Assembly (NCBI GenBank): GCA_000437495.1
Contig: FR897836.1
Span: 15,911 to 52,240, forward strand
Direction of reading: 5' to 3'
Source of the DNA: Prevotella sp. CAG:485
GTDB lineage: Bacteria > Bacteroidota > Bacteroidia > Bacteroidales > Muribaculaceae
Length of the DNA stretch: 36,330 nucleotides
Part shown: positions 1 through 8,278 of the stretch, piece after piece
Position numbering within the stretch: the stretch's first letter is position 1
Layout of the letters: every line of letters starts with the position of its first letter
The notes under the pieces: generated by a model
What the model was told of the DNA's origin: nothing
The model's database searches: none
Seen by the model: the letters and a program-made list of their open reading frames with translations, nothing else
Position numbers and translations under genes: made by a program

Positions 1-2
1 TC

Positions 3-467
3 TGGAGTTCAGGCTACAGCTACACAAACCTCGGGCGTCTGTTCCTGCGCCTTTTTGTGGGTTTGATGCTGATGCAGTTCGGAGTGCGCCAGATAATAGA
101 ATTTGAAGCTGAGTCGGGCATGTTTCCATCCGTACTGGGCATGAGTCCGGAAACTGCTTGCGTGGTAATGATTTGCATAGAAATAGGCTGCTCCTTTTTC
201 ATCATGTGCGGGTTCCTTACCCGCATTATGATTGTGCCGCCTTTCATATCTATGATATTGGCCGAATATCACATTCTGCATACCATGGCTCACCAGGAGC
301 CCTATATGCTGCAATGGACTCAGCCCGGATATGTGCCCATAATGTTCTTAGGCATATACTTTTTCCTGCTTTTGGTAGGCCCCGGAAAAATTTCCATAGA
401 TTATTTCCTGTCTCTGCACATAATCCATACAGACAACAAGAGCGAGAGAGAACTTGAAGAGGTATGA
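3..467 (+). CDS. DoxX-family membrane protein, 3' part only
   Basis: The reading frame is open from the first full codon and ends at TGA 465-467, so the start lies upstream of the window. About 154 residues are visible. Hydrophobic stretches follow one another: one around the early LRLFVGLMLMQFGVRQ segment, one in VVMICIEIGCSFFIMCGF, one in IVPPFISMILAEYHILH and one in VPIMFLGIYFFLLLVGPG. This four-helix pattern, with a Gly-Arg/Leu-rich first helix and a G-P-G-K at the end of the last helix, is typical of DoxX/DoxD-type inner-membrane proteins. Known family members are linked to quinone or redox chemistry, but no function can be read here. The stop overlaps the mnmA start (ATGA), so the two are probably co-transcribed. 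The family call is moderately secure. Confidence 0.65.
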   Translation, partial: WSSGYSYTNLGRLFLRLFVGLMLMQFGVRQIIEFEAESGMFPSVLGMSPETACVVMICIEIGCSFFIMCGFLTRIMIVPPFISMILAEYHILHTMAHQEPYMLQWTQPGYVPIMFLGIYFFLLLVGPGKISIDYFLSLHIIHTDNKSERELEEV

Positions 468-1549
468 ACAGCATCGAGCCAAAGAAAATAGCAATGCTTG
501 TAAGCGGCGGCGTTGACAGTGCCGTTGCCCTTGATTTGCTGGTGCGTCAGGGACATGACATCACCCTTTTCTATATAAGGATAGGGCGCGATGACGACAG
601 TGGCGACTGCAATGCCGACGAGGAGATTGAGATATGCAATCTGCTGGCCCGCAAATACTCGCTGCCGCTGAAAGTGGTTGAGCTGCATGAGGAATATTGG
701 AGCCATGTGATGAGTTATGCCTTGCAGACCGTGAAAGAGGGTCGTACCCCACATCCGGATATGATGTGCAACAAAATTATCAAATTCGGATTCTTTGAAA
801 AGAGATGGGGTAAGGATTACGATTTTACTGCCACAGGCCATTATGCTTCCATAGTAGAGAAAGATGGCCTGAAATGGCTCGGCACGGCTGTTGACCCGGT
901 TAAAGACCAGACCGATTTCCTGGCTCAGCTCAGCTATGAGCAGCTCAGCCATATAATGTTCCCTCTGGGCGGTTACACCAAAGAGGAAGTCCGCAATATG
1001 GCAAGAGAGGCAAAGCTGCCCAACGCCTCGCGCAAAGACTCGCAGGGCATCTGCTTCCTTGGCAAGATTGACTATGCCGAGTTCCTGAAACGGCATCTCG
1101 GCGAACAGCCCGGCGCTGTGGTGGAGATAGAGACAGGCAAGAAAATAGGCGAGCACCGTGGTTACTGGTTTTACACCATAGGTCAGCGCAAAGGTCTGGG
1201 ATTGAGCGGAGGACCATGGTTTGTGGTAAGAAAAAATCTGCGCACAAACACCATATATGTGTCAAACGGTTATCATACACACAAACAATATGGCAAACTG
1301 ATAACGTTGGCTGAGCCGAACTGGATTACCAAAGCGCCTAATCTGGTAACACCGGTGGCAATATCTTTCAAGAACCGTCATACACCGCATTTTGCAGACG
1401 CCACGCTGACGCAGAGTGCCGACGGACATCTGCTGGTGGAAAGTGCAGAACCGATTCAGGGCATAGCCCCCGGACAATTTGGCATTATTTATACACCTGA
1501 CCGCAAAATTTGCCTTGGCAGCGGCATAATATGCGAAAACCTGAACTGA
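464..1549 (+). CDS. mnmA: tRNA-specific 2-thiouridylase MnmA
   Basis: 361 residues, the usual family length. MnmA activates U34 of Lys, Glu and Gln tRNAs with ATP and inserts sulphur to give 2-thiouridine; it acts in the cytoplasm with a sulphur relay. The PP-loop SGGVDS is at residues 14-19. The catalytic cysteine is Cys102 in PDMMCNKIIKFG and the second catalytic cysteine is Cys197 in SQGICFLG. TATGHYA (123-129) and the C-terminal YTIGQRKGLG region are also conserved. The start ATG overlaps the upstream stop by four bases, and the next gene begins one base after the stop, so this is an operon-internal gene. Bacteroidales often carry more than one MnmA paralogue (general knowledge), so this may not be the only copy. 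Confidence 0.95.
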   Translation: MNSIEPKKIAMLVSGGVDSAVALDLLVRQGHDITLFYIRIGRDDDSGDCNADEEIEICNLLARKYSLPLKVVELHEEYWSHVMSYALQTVKEGRTPHPDMMCNKIIKFGFFEKRWGKDYDFTATGHYASIVEKDGLKWLGTAVDPVKDQTDFLAQLSYEQLSHIMFPLGGYTKEEVRNMAREAKLPNASRKDSQGICFLGKIDYAEFLKRHLGEQPGAVVEIETGKKIGEHRGYWFYTIGQRKGLGLSGGPWFVVRKNLRTNTIYVSNGYHTHKQYGKLITLAEPNWITKAPNLVTPVAISFKNRHTPHFADATLTQSADGHLLVESAEPIQGIAPGQFGIIYTPDRKICLGSGIICENLN

Positions 1550-1550
1550 T

Positions 1551-2183
1551 ATGGACAATAATTCCGTCAATCTTATAGAGTTGACCGTGTTAGGCCTGAA
1601 GTACAGTCGCGGCGACAAAGAGAGCAATGCACTGGTGCTGAAGGAGAAGCATGGCGACAGGCGAATACAGATTGTGATAGGAACTGCCGAAGCGCAGTCT
1701 ATAGAGTGTGTGCTGCGCAATGTGCGACCGCCGCGTCCTCTCACCCACGACCTGATGGAGATAATTATCAACACCTTTAACATCCGGTTGGCGGCTGTGG
1801 TGATTGACATGCTCCCGGGCGGCATCTTCGGCGGCACGCTGATATTTGACGAGGAGGATGACCAGAAAATGATCGATTCCCGGTCGAGCGATGCCATAGC
1901 TTTAGCGTTACGCACCAATGCCAAAATCTACATACATCCGGCTCTTATCGATGCCATAGGCATAATGGCCGACGATGAGAGCGGCGATAAGGAAATTGCA
2001 AATAAGAGGGCCTATAACAACAACCTGGCCATCAAACGGTTGCTGGAAGAGGAACCCGAAAGTATAGAAAGCCTTGAGAAGCGTTTGCGCAAGGCCATAG
2101 AAACTGAAAATTATGAAGAAGCCGGCCGCATAAAAGCCGAGATTACCCGGCGTCGGTCCGCATCAAAAAGCTCTGAGCCATGA
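1551..2183 (+). CDS. Bifunctional nuclease (DUF151) domain protein with C-terminal UVR motif
   Basis: 210 residues. The first two thirds match the DUF151/bifunctional-nuclease family: an N-terminal LTVLGLKYS strand, IVIGTAEAQSIE, the LPGGIFGGTL strand pair, and SRSSDAIALALRTNAKIY with the conserved S-D-A-[IL]-A-L-A core. The C-terminal part (about 165-205) is charged and helical, with LEKRLRKAIETENYEEAGRI, a UvrB/UvrC (UVR) motif that in other proteins mediates protein-protein contact. DUF151 proteins have reported DNase/RNase activity in a few organisms, but the physiological role in Bacteroidales is not known to me. It starts one base after mnmA and its stop overlaps the next start (ATGA), indicating co-translation. 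Confidence 0.85.
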   Translation: MDNNSVNLIELTVLGLKYSRGDKESNALVLKEKHGDRRIQIVIGTAEAQSIECVLRNVRPPRPLTHDLMEIIINTFNIRLAAVVIDMLPGGIFGGTLIFDEEDDQKMIDSRSSDAIALALRTNAKIYIHPALIDAIGIMADDESGDKEIANKRAYNNNLAIKRLLEEEPESIESLEKRLRKAIETENYEEAGRIKAEITRRRSASKSSEP

Positions 2184-3094
2184 TAAAAGCAGCCTTGGCA
2201 GACGCAGACACCCCTTTGGGTGGTGAGATATTGCGTTTGCTCATTCATCATCCCGACGTAGATATTGCAGGCCTTGTTACGCCGTTGCATAAGGGGGAGG
2301 ATGTAACATCTCTACACCACGGGTTCATAGGCGAAACACCTTTGCGTTTCTGCTCTGAAATGCCCAAGAAAGCCAATGCCATATTTTACTGTGGCGACAC
2401 CGGTCCCGACGAACAGATGCACGCTCGCGCGGCCGCCGGTGAGGTAAAAATATTCGACGTCAGCCGCAACACATATCTCAATCACAATTCCACCCCGGCA
2501 GTGCCAGCCATAAGCGAGATTTTCCGCAAACCGCTTGTTAGGGGCGCTTCCGAGTGCAGAATACTCGGGCCTTTAGAAACAGCTTTGATGATTGCTCTGT
2601 TTCCGCTGGCAAGGAATCTGATGCTGTCTGCTCCTGTTGAAGTGGAGGCTGAAGTCAGTGAAGAGGTGCATAAAGATGTTGACGTTAAGCGAGCCAATGA
2701 GGTGGCACAGACACTGCTGCACGGCATTCAGCAAAGCTTTACCCACACCGTAAACTTCAAACTGAAAAATACGTCTTCTCGCGGAAGAGGCATCCGGTTG
2801 CGCACACGCCTGCATCTGGCAATGCCGGTAAATGACGTTAAAGCGCTCTACGACGAGGTTTACGATGACCACAATTTCACTTTCCTCTCTTTCCGCTCAC
2901 TGTCAACGCGTGAGGTGGAAGGCACCAACAAATGCCTTATCAGCCTGTTGCCGGCAGGGAATACCGAACTTGACGTGGAAGTCATCACCGACGCCCGCAT
3001 GCGCGGATGGGCCGGCGAAGCCGTTTTGGCAATGAACCTGATGTTCGGACTTTATGAGAAAACAGGTCTGCAGTTAAAAGCGTTAAATTACTGA
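2180..3094 (+). CDS. ArgC-like protein lacking the catalytic Cys/His and NADP motif (probable pseudoenzyme)
   Basis: 304 residues. The overall architecture is that of N-acetyl-gamma-glutamyl-phosphate reductase (ArgC). The N-terminus resembles the ArgC Rossmann start followed by E-[IL]-LRLL-xx-HP-[DE]-V-[DE]-I (here 16-29). The C-terminal third carries EGTNKCLISLL and AGEAVLAMNLMFGLYEKTGL (278-297), nearly the ArgC consensus. However, the glycine-rich nucleotide loop is replaced by ADADTPLGGE (7-16). Pro131 occupies the position of the catalytic Cys of the NPGCYPTA motif (ILGPLETA). The ArgC FTPHLVPxxRG histidine is replaced in FKLKNTSSRGRG (193-204). I infer a non-canonical or regulatory paralogue. 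Cys126 lies five residues away, so a shifted nucleophile is not excluded. The gene overlaps the upstream stop (ATGA) and sits just before ssb and speA. Confidence 0.8.
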   Translation: MIKAALADADTPLGGEILRLLIHHPDVDIAGLVTPLHKGEDVTSLHHGFIGETPLRFCSEMPKKANAIFYCGDTGPDEQMHARAAAGEVKIFDVSRNTYLNHNSTPAVPAISEIFRKPLVRGASECRILGPLETALMIALFPLARNLMLSAPVEVEAEVSEEVHKDVDVKRANEVAQTLLHGIQQSFTHTVNFKLKNTSSRGRGIRLRTRLHLAMPVNDVKALYDEVYDDHNFTFLSFRSLSTREVEGTNKCLISLLPAGNTELDVEVITDARMRGWAGEAVLAMNLMFGLYEKTGLQLKALNY

Positions 3095-3100
3095 GAAATC

Positions 3101-3421
3101 ATGTCAGTCAACAAAGTCATACTTTTGGGCAATGTGGGACGCGACCCGGAGATGAATTTTGCCGATGCAAAAAATCCGGTGGCCTCCTTTCCTCTGGCTA
3201 CCAACGAAAGGACAGGCAGCAACACCGACCTCACTGAGTGGCATCGCATTGTCATGACCGGCAGAAATGCCGAATTGGCAGAGCGTTACATTCGCAAAGG
3301 TTCGAAGCTATTTGTTGAAGGGCGGCTCCGCAGCCGCTCGTATACTGACCGATATAACATAACACATCGCGTTACGGAAATCTACGTCGACAGTTTTGAG
3401 CTGTTGGGTCGTCAGGTTTAA
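3101..3421 (+). CDS. ssb: Short single-stranded DNA-binding protein (OB fold)
   Basis: 106 residues. SSB protects single-stranded DNA during replication and repair. The N-terminus MSVNKVILLGNVGRDPEM and the strands VASFPLATNER, EWHRIVM, KGSKLFVEGRLRSRSY and YVDSFELL follow the bacterial SSB OB fold. The protein stops directly after the last OB strand (FELLGRQV). The disordered linker and acidic DDDIPF-type tail that recruit partner proteins in canonical SSBs are not present. Bacteroidales commonly encode several SSB paralogues, so this may not be the essential one. It starts seven bases after the ArgC-like gene stop. Confidence 0.88.
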   Translation: MSVNKVILLGNVGRDPEMNFADAKNPVASFPLATNERTGSNTDLTEWHRIVMTGRNAELAERYIRKGSKLFVEGRLRSRSYTDRYNITHRVTEIYVDSFELLGRQV

Positions 3422-3480
3422 ACGCCCTGTAAAGAAAACAACCACAAGCTAACATACCCTTAAATTTTTTTCCGGATATC

Positions 3481-5376
3481 ATGAGAAAATGGCGTATTGA
3501 AGATTCCACCGAGCTGTATAACGTATCGGGCTGGGGTCTGACCTATTTTTCCATCAACGAAAAGGGAAATATGCAGGTAACACCGGCCCCTGACTGTGCG
3601 CCGGTGGATTTGCGTGAAGTGCTCGACGAGCTGCAACTGCGCGACGTGAGCGCCCCTATGTTATTGCGCTTCCCCGATATTCTCGATTCGAGAATCCAGA
3701 AAATCTCCAACTGCTTCCGTAAAGCCGCCGATGAATATGGCTATAAAGGCACCAACCATATAGTCTATCCTATCAAGGTGAATCAGATGCGGCAGGTGGT
3801 TGAAGAGATAGTAAGCCACGGTTGCAAATACAACGTCGGTCTGGAAGCCGGTTCCAAGCCTGAGCTTCACGCAGTTTTGGCCGTGAACACCCACTCCAAC
3901 TCCATGATTATCTGCAACGGATATAAAGACCAGGAGTATGTGGAGCTTGCCCTTCTGGCTCAGAAAATGGGCAGGAAGGTGTTTGTGGTGGTTGAGAAGC
4001 TCAACGAACTGAAGCTGATTGCCGGAGTTGCCAAACAGCTCAATGTGAAGCCCAATCTGGGCATCCGCATCAAACTGTCGTCGGCCGGCAGCGGCAAATG
4101 GGAAGAGAGCGGCGGCGACGTCAGCAAGTTCGGACTCAACTCCTCTGAGTTGCTCGAAGCGCTCGATTTCCTGCGCACAAACAAAATGACCGACAGCCTC
4201 AAGTTGATTCATTTCCATATAGGCAGTCAAATCACCAAGATTCGACGCATCAAGAATGCTCTGCGCGAGGCTATGCAGTTCTATGTGCAGCTGTCGAAGA
4301 TGGGCTTCACAATAGACTTTGTGGACATAGGCGGCGGCTTGGGCGTGGATTACGACGGCACACGCTCGAGCATGGGCGAAAATTCCATGAATTATTCAAT
4401 TCAGGAATATGTAAACGACTCAGTGTCGGCACTTGTAGATGTTTGCGAGAAAAATTCGCTTCCGCATCCCAATATTGTAACAGAAAGCGGTCGTTCGCTC
4501 ACTGCGCATCACTCCGTGCTCATTATCAATGTGCTGGAAACAACTCACCTGCCAATTTGGAACGACAATGAGGCAGTGGACGAAAACGACCACGAGCTGA
4601 CCAAAGAGCTGTACAATATCTGGGATAAGATTAATCCTACCCGGCTGTTTGAAGACTGGCACGACGCCATTCAGATTCGCGAAGAGGCGCTGGAACGTTT
4701 CAGCCTCGGTCTGCTTGACCTTACCACACGCGCAAAGATTGAGAAACTCTTCTGGAGCGTGGCTCGCGATGTGGCGCAAATGACCCGTTCGCTGAAACAT
4801 CCGCCGGAAGAATTGCGCAAGGTGAACAAGATGTTGCCCGAAAAATATTTCTGCAACTTCTCCCTGTTCCAGTCGTTGCCCGATGCCTGGGCCATTGACC
4901 AGCTCTTCCCCATAATGCCGATTCAGCGACTCGACGAAAAGCCCGATCATTGCTGCACTTTGCAGGATATTACCTGCGACAGTGATGGCAAAATCACCAA
5001 TTTTGTATCACCGCAGGGAATCTCCACTTCTCTGCCTGTGCATGCGCTGAAGGGTGACGAGCCTTATTACATCGGCGTCTTCCTGGTGGGTGCATATCAG
5101 GAGATTCTCGGCGACCTTCACAATCTGTTCGGCGACACCAACGCCGTGCATATCAGCGTTAATAAAGAGGGTTATCAGATTGACCAGATAGTGGATGGCG
5201 AGTCGGTGGCCGATGTACTCGACTATGTGCAGTATAACCCCAAAAAGATGGTCCGCAACCTTGAAACCTGGGTTACAGCATCGATGAAGTCGGGTCAGAT
5301 TACTGCTGCCGAAGGCCGTCAGTTCCTCAACACATATAAGTCGGGCCTCTACGGTCTGACATATCTGGAAGATTAA
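3481..5376 (+). CDS. speA: Biosynthetic arginine decarboxylase SpeA
   Basis: 631 residues, normal for bacterial SpeA. It converts arginine to agmatine with pyridoxal phosphate, the first step of the agmatine route to polyamines. The PLP lysine is Lys99 in VYPIKVNQ. HFHIGSQI (244-251) and DIGGGLGVDYDG (282-293) form the PLP phosphate-binding side, and TESGRSLTAHHSVLI and NFSLFQSLPDAWAIDQLFP are family signatures. TCDSDGKI near the C-terminus holds the cysteine that contributes to the active site across the dimer. A 59-base gap separates it from ssb with an AT-rich stretch but no clear consensus promoter. truA begins immediately after the stop codon. Confidence 0.96.
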   Translation: MRKWRIEDSTELYNVSGWGLTYFSINEKGNMQVTPAPDCAPVDLREVLDELQLRDVSAPMLLRFPDILDSRIQKISNCFRKAADEYGYKGTNHIVYPIKVNQMRQVVEEIVSHGCKYNVGLEAGSKPELHAVLAVNTHSNSMIICNGYKDQEYVELALLAQKMGRKVFVVVEKLNELKLIAGVAKQLNVKPNLGIRIKLSSAGSGKWEESGGDVSKFGLNSSELLEALDFLRTNKMTDSLKLIHFHIGSQITKIRRIKNALREAMQFYVQLSKMGFTIDFVDIGGGLGVDYDGTRSSMGENSMNYSIQEYVNDSVSALVDVCEKNSLPHPNIVTESGRSLTAHHSVLIINVLETTHLPIWNDNEAVDENDHELTKELYNIWDKINPTRLFEDWHDAIQIREEALERFSLGLLDLTTRAKIEKLFWSVARDVAQMTRSLKHPPEELRKVNKMLPEKYFCNFSLFQSLPDAWAIDQLFPIMPIQRLDEKPDHCCTLQDITCDSDGKITNFVSPQGISTSLPVHALKGDEPYYIGVFLVGAYQEILGDLHNLFGDTNAVHISVNKEGYQIDQIVDGESVADVLDYVQYNPKKMVRNLETWVTASMKSGQITAAEGRQFLNTYKSGLYGLTYLED

Positions 5377-6147
5377 ATGCGCAGATTTATAGAGCTTGGA
5401 TACCGTGGGACATCCTTTCATGGCTGGCAGCGTCAGCCGAAGGAAGTGTCGGTGCAGCAAACCCTTGAAGAGGCTTTGGCTCGTGTAACAGGCAGAGAAA
5501 TTGCCGTTACAGGAGCCGGCCGCACTGACACCGGTGTCCATGCCCGTCAAATGTTCACGCACTTCGACGTTGAAGACCCCCTGCGTATCTCCGACGAACG
5601 GTTGGCTGCCGCGCTGAATACCATGTGCGGAAGAGACATCACTGTGAAACGCATTTTCAGAGTGAGCGATGATTTGCATGCCCGCTTCTCAGCCATAGCA
5701 CGCACATACCGCTATTTCATACATTATGGCAAAGACCCGTTCCTCAACGGACTGAGCCTGCAAATGTCGGCGCCGCTCGATATTAACGCCATGAATTTAG
5801 CTGCCGAGTTGCTGAAAGAGACTACTGACTTTACCTCGTTCGCCAAACTCGGCGGTAATGCCAAGACGAATATCTGTGATGTAAGCAAGGCTCTCTGGAC
5901 GCCTCATACATTTGTTACCGGCACCCCCGGACTGATGTTTGAAATTACCGCCAACCGTTTTTTGCGCAACATGGTGAGAGCCATTACCGGTACCCTGATA
6001 GAAGTGGGAAGCGGCAAATGCTCAATGCAGGAGTTTCAAAACGTTGTGGAAGCTCGCGACAGATGTGCTGCCGGCAGTTCCATGCCAGCTCACGCTCTCT
6101 ACCTGTGGTCAATAAAATACCCCTCCGACCCCCCATTTTTCGAATGA
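5377..6147 (+). CDS. truA: tRNA pseudouridine(38-40) synthase TruA
   Basis: 256 residues, the expected size. TruA isomerises uridines 38-40 in the anticodon stem-loop. The catalytic aspartate is Asp51 within GAGRTDTGVHA (46-56). FHGWQRQP near the N-terminus and the C-terminal FLRNMVRAITGTLIEVGSGK are also family hallmarks. The ATG directly abuts the speA stop with no spacer, so translation is probably coupled. The protein ends in a short proline-rich tail just before ligA. Confidence 0.96.
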   Translation: MRRFIELGYRGTSFHGWQRQPKEVSVQQTLEEALARVTGREIAVTGAGRTDTGVHARQMFTHFDVEDPLRISDERLAAALNTMCGRDITVKRIFRVSDDLHARFSAIARTYRYFIHYGKDPFLNGLSLQMSAPLDINAMNLAAELLKETTDFTSFAKLGGNAKTNICDVSKALWTPHTFVTGTPGLMFEITANRFLRNMVRAITGTLIEVGSGKCSMQEFQNVVEARDRCAAGSSMPAHALYLWSIKYPSDPPFFE

Positions 6148-6198
6148 TTGCTAACAATCTTCCGTCGATTGACGTTTAATGGTATAAACACGGCTCAA

Positions 6199-8208
6199 AT
6201 GGACGACATAAAGAATAGAATCGATACTCTGAGAAACGAAATCAACCAACATAATTATCGCTATTATGTTGAGAATAATCCCGATATCTCCGACCGGGAC
6301 TTCGATTTTCTGCTCAAAGAATTAGAGGAGCTGGAAAAGAATCATCCGGAGTATTACGATCCGCTTTCTCCCACGCAGCGCGTCGGTAGCGACCTTACAG
6401 AGGGTTTCCAGAAGGTGGTTCACGCTCGTCCTATGATGTCGCTGAGCAATACCTACAACATAGAAGAAGTCGACGATTGGTTCAGACGCGTAAAAACTGC
6501 CATAGGCGGCGAGCCTTTTGAGATTGTAGGTGAGCTGAAGTTTGACGGCACTTCAATCTCGCTGACTTACGAAGATGGCAGGCTGGTAAGAGCCGTTACG
6601 CGTGGCGATGGCGAGAAAGGTGACGACGTTACAGTGAATGTCAAGGCCATTCGCAGCATTCCCATGCAACTTGCTCCTGACACCGGCTGGCCACGCGAGT
6701 TTGAGATTCGCGGCGAGATTCTGATGCCTTGGGAGAGCTTCGAGCGCCTGAATGCCGACAGGGTTTATAACGAAGAAGCACCTTTTGCCAACCCGCGTAA
6801 CGCAGCCAGCGGCACGCTGAAGATGCTTAACCCCAAGGAGGTGGCGCGCAGACATCTTGATGCCCGTTTTTACCATCTGTTGGGCGAGGATTTGCCGGCT
6901 GACAATCACTATGACTGTATGTTAGCTGCTAAACGTTGGGGCTTCCATATCAGCCCTCACATGAGGTTGCTCCACACGCTCAGCGATGTTGATAAATTCA
7001 TAGAGCACTGGGACACGGAGCGCAAAAGCCTTCCTGTGGCAACAGACGGACTCGTCTTTAAGGTCAACAGCTTCAGGCAACAGCTGAATCTGGGCTTTAC
7101 GGCCAAGTCGCCCCGTTGGGCTGTGGCTTACAAATTCAACCCCGAGAGAGAATGTACGCCGTTGCGTTATGTGAGTTTTGAGACCGGACGAATGGGCATC
7201 GTTACTCCCGTGGCAAACCTGGAACCGGTGTTGCTTTCCGGCACCATAGTTAAGAGGGCTTCTCTGCATAACGCCGATATAATGTCGCAGCTCGACATTC
7301 ATCAGAACGACTGGCTTTATGTGGAGAAAGGGGGCGAGATAATTCCCAAGATTGTGGGCGTTGACAAAAGTCAGAGAAAGCCTGACTCCGAAAAGGTTGT
7401 CTTTGTAACCCACTGTCCGGAATGTGGTACTGAGTTGGTAAGAGAGCCCGGAGAGGCCGCTTATCGCTGTCCCAATATTTACGGTTGCCGTCCGCAGTTG
7501 GCAGGCAAGATTGAACATTATTGTGCCCGTCGCATGATGAACATCGACGGAATAGGGGAGGAGACAGCTCAATTGCTCTTCGACACCGGCAGGGTGGAGA
7601 ATATCGCCGACCTTTATGCTCTCACACCTGAGAAACTCGCCAATCTTGAGGGCATAGGCCCCAAGACCATCGACAGGATTCTTGCCAGCATAAAAGAGAG
7701 CGTCAATGTGCCGTTTGAGCGTGTTGTTTACGCCCTCAGCATACCCAATGTGGGAGAAACCACAGCCAAACGTCTCGCTATGGCTGTTGGCAGCATGGAC
7801 AGGATGCAGGCAATGACTGAGGAAGAACTGACAGCCATTCCTGACGTGGGTCCGGTCATTGCACATTGCATCTATGAGTATCTGCGTGAGCCATTCAATA
7901 TTCGCAACATTGAGGCTATGCGTCAGGCCGGTGTTAAGATGGAAATGGATGCCGACAAACTGGCTCCCCTCGGCGACCATCTGGCCGGCAAACAAATCGT
8001 CATCTCCGGCACTTTCAGCCATCATAGCCGCGAGCAATACAAGGAGATTATTGAGCGCGAAGGGGGCAAGAATGTAGGCTCCATATCCAAGAAAACCAGC
8101 TTTGTCCTCGCCGGCGAGAATATGGGTCCGGCAAAGAAGGAAAAGTGCGAAAAGCTTGGTATTCCCATGATTAGTGAGGATGAATTTCTGAAAATGATTG
8201 GCGAATAA
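6199..8208 (+). CDS. ligA: NAD-dependent DNA ligase LigA
   Basis: 669 residues from ATG 6199. A TTG at 6148 would add 17 residues that do not resemble LigA, whereas MDDIKNRIDTLRNEI is the usual N-terminal Ia domain. The adenylated lysine is Lys114 in GELKFDGTSISL (commonly KIDG in other species, here KFDG). The zinc finger is formed by Cys406, Cys409, Cys424 and Cys430. A helix-hairpin-helix region follows (EGIGPKTIDRIL, IPNVGETTAKRLA). The BRCT domain occupies roughly 590-669 with GKQIVISGTF and TSFVLAGENMG. The enzyme seals nicks during replication and repair. A 51-base spacer separates it from truA. Confidence 0.97.
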   Translation: MDDIKNRIDTLRNEINQHNYRYYVENNPDISDRDFDFLLKELEELEKNHPEYYDPLSPTQRVGSDLTEGFQKVVHARPMMSLSNTYNIEEVDDWFRRVKTAIGGEPFEIVGELKFDGTSISLTYEDGRLVRAVTRGDGEKGDDVTVNVKAIRSIPMQLAPDTGWPREFEIRGEILMPWESFERLNADRVYNEEAPFANPRNAASGTLKMLNPKEVARRHLDARFYHLLGEDLPADNHYDCMLAAKRWGFHISPHMRLLHTLSDVDKFIEHWDTERKSLPVATDGLVFKVNSFRQQLNLGFTAKSPRWAVAYKFNPERECTPLRYVSFETGRMGIVTPVANLEPVLLSGTIVKRASLHNADIMSQLDIHQNDWLYVEKGGEIIPKIVGVDKSQRKPDSEKVVFVTHCPECGTELVREPGEAAYRCPNIYGCRPQLAGKIEHYCARRMMNIDGIGEETAQLLFDTGRVENIADLYALTPEKLANLEGIGPKTIDRILASIKESVNVPFERVVYALSIPNVGETTAKRLAMAVGSMDRMQAMTEEELTAIPDVGPVIAHCIYEYLREPFNIRNIEAMRQAGVKMEMDADKLAPLGDHLAGKQIVISGTFSHHSREQYKEIIEREGGKNVGSISKKTSFVLAGENMGPAKKEKCEKLGIPMISEDEFLKMIGE

Positions 8209-8242
8209 GGAGGCCTGTTACCACCGACGTGGAGAAGCTGAT

Positions 8243-8273
8243 TTTGCCGCTTGTGCAAGAATTCGTAAATTTG
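8243..8273 (+). promoter_or_regulatory. Bacteroidetes-type promoter of the NlpC lipoprotein gene
   Basis: TTTG at 8243-8246 and TAAATTTG at 8266-8273 are separated by 19 bases, which matches the known Bacteroides -33/-7 arrangement (TTTG, 19-21 bases, TAnnTTTG). The ATG is only five bases beyond the -7 box, so the predicted transcript has almost no leader. This gives the NlpC gene its own promoter after ligA. Confidence 0.7.
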
Positions 8274-8278
8274 CTGCT

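Noticed and set aside
6922..8037. A 371-codon minus-strand open frame opposite ligA
   Set aside because: Antisense shadow of a conserved gene; the translation resembles no family.
8208..8213. AGGAGG, a perfect Shine-Dalgarno-like hexamer after ligA
   Set aside because: No start codon follows at a usable distance; it is probably chance.
8198..8278. N-terminal extension of the NlpC lipoprotein from TTG 8198
   Set aside because: It overlaps ligA, hides the signal peptide and lies upstream of the consensus promoter; ATG 8279 with lipobox fits.
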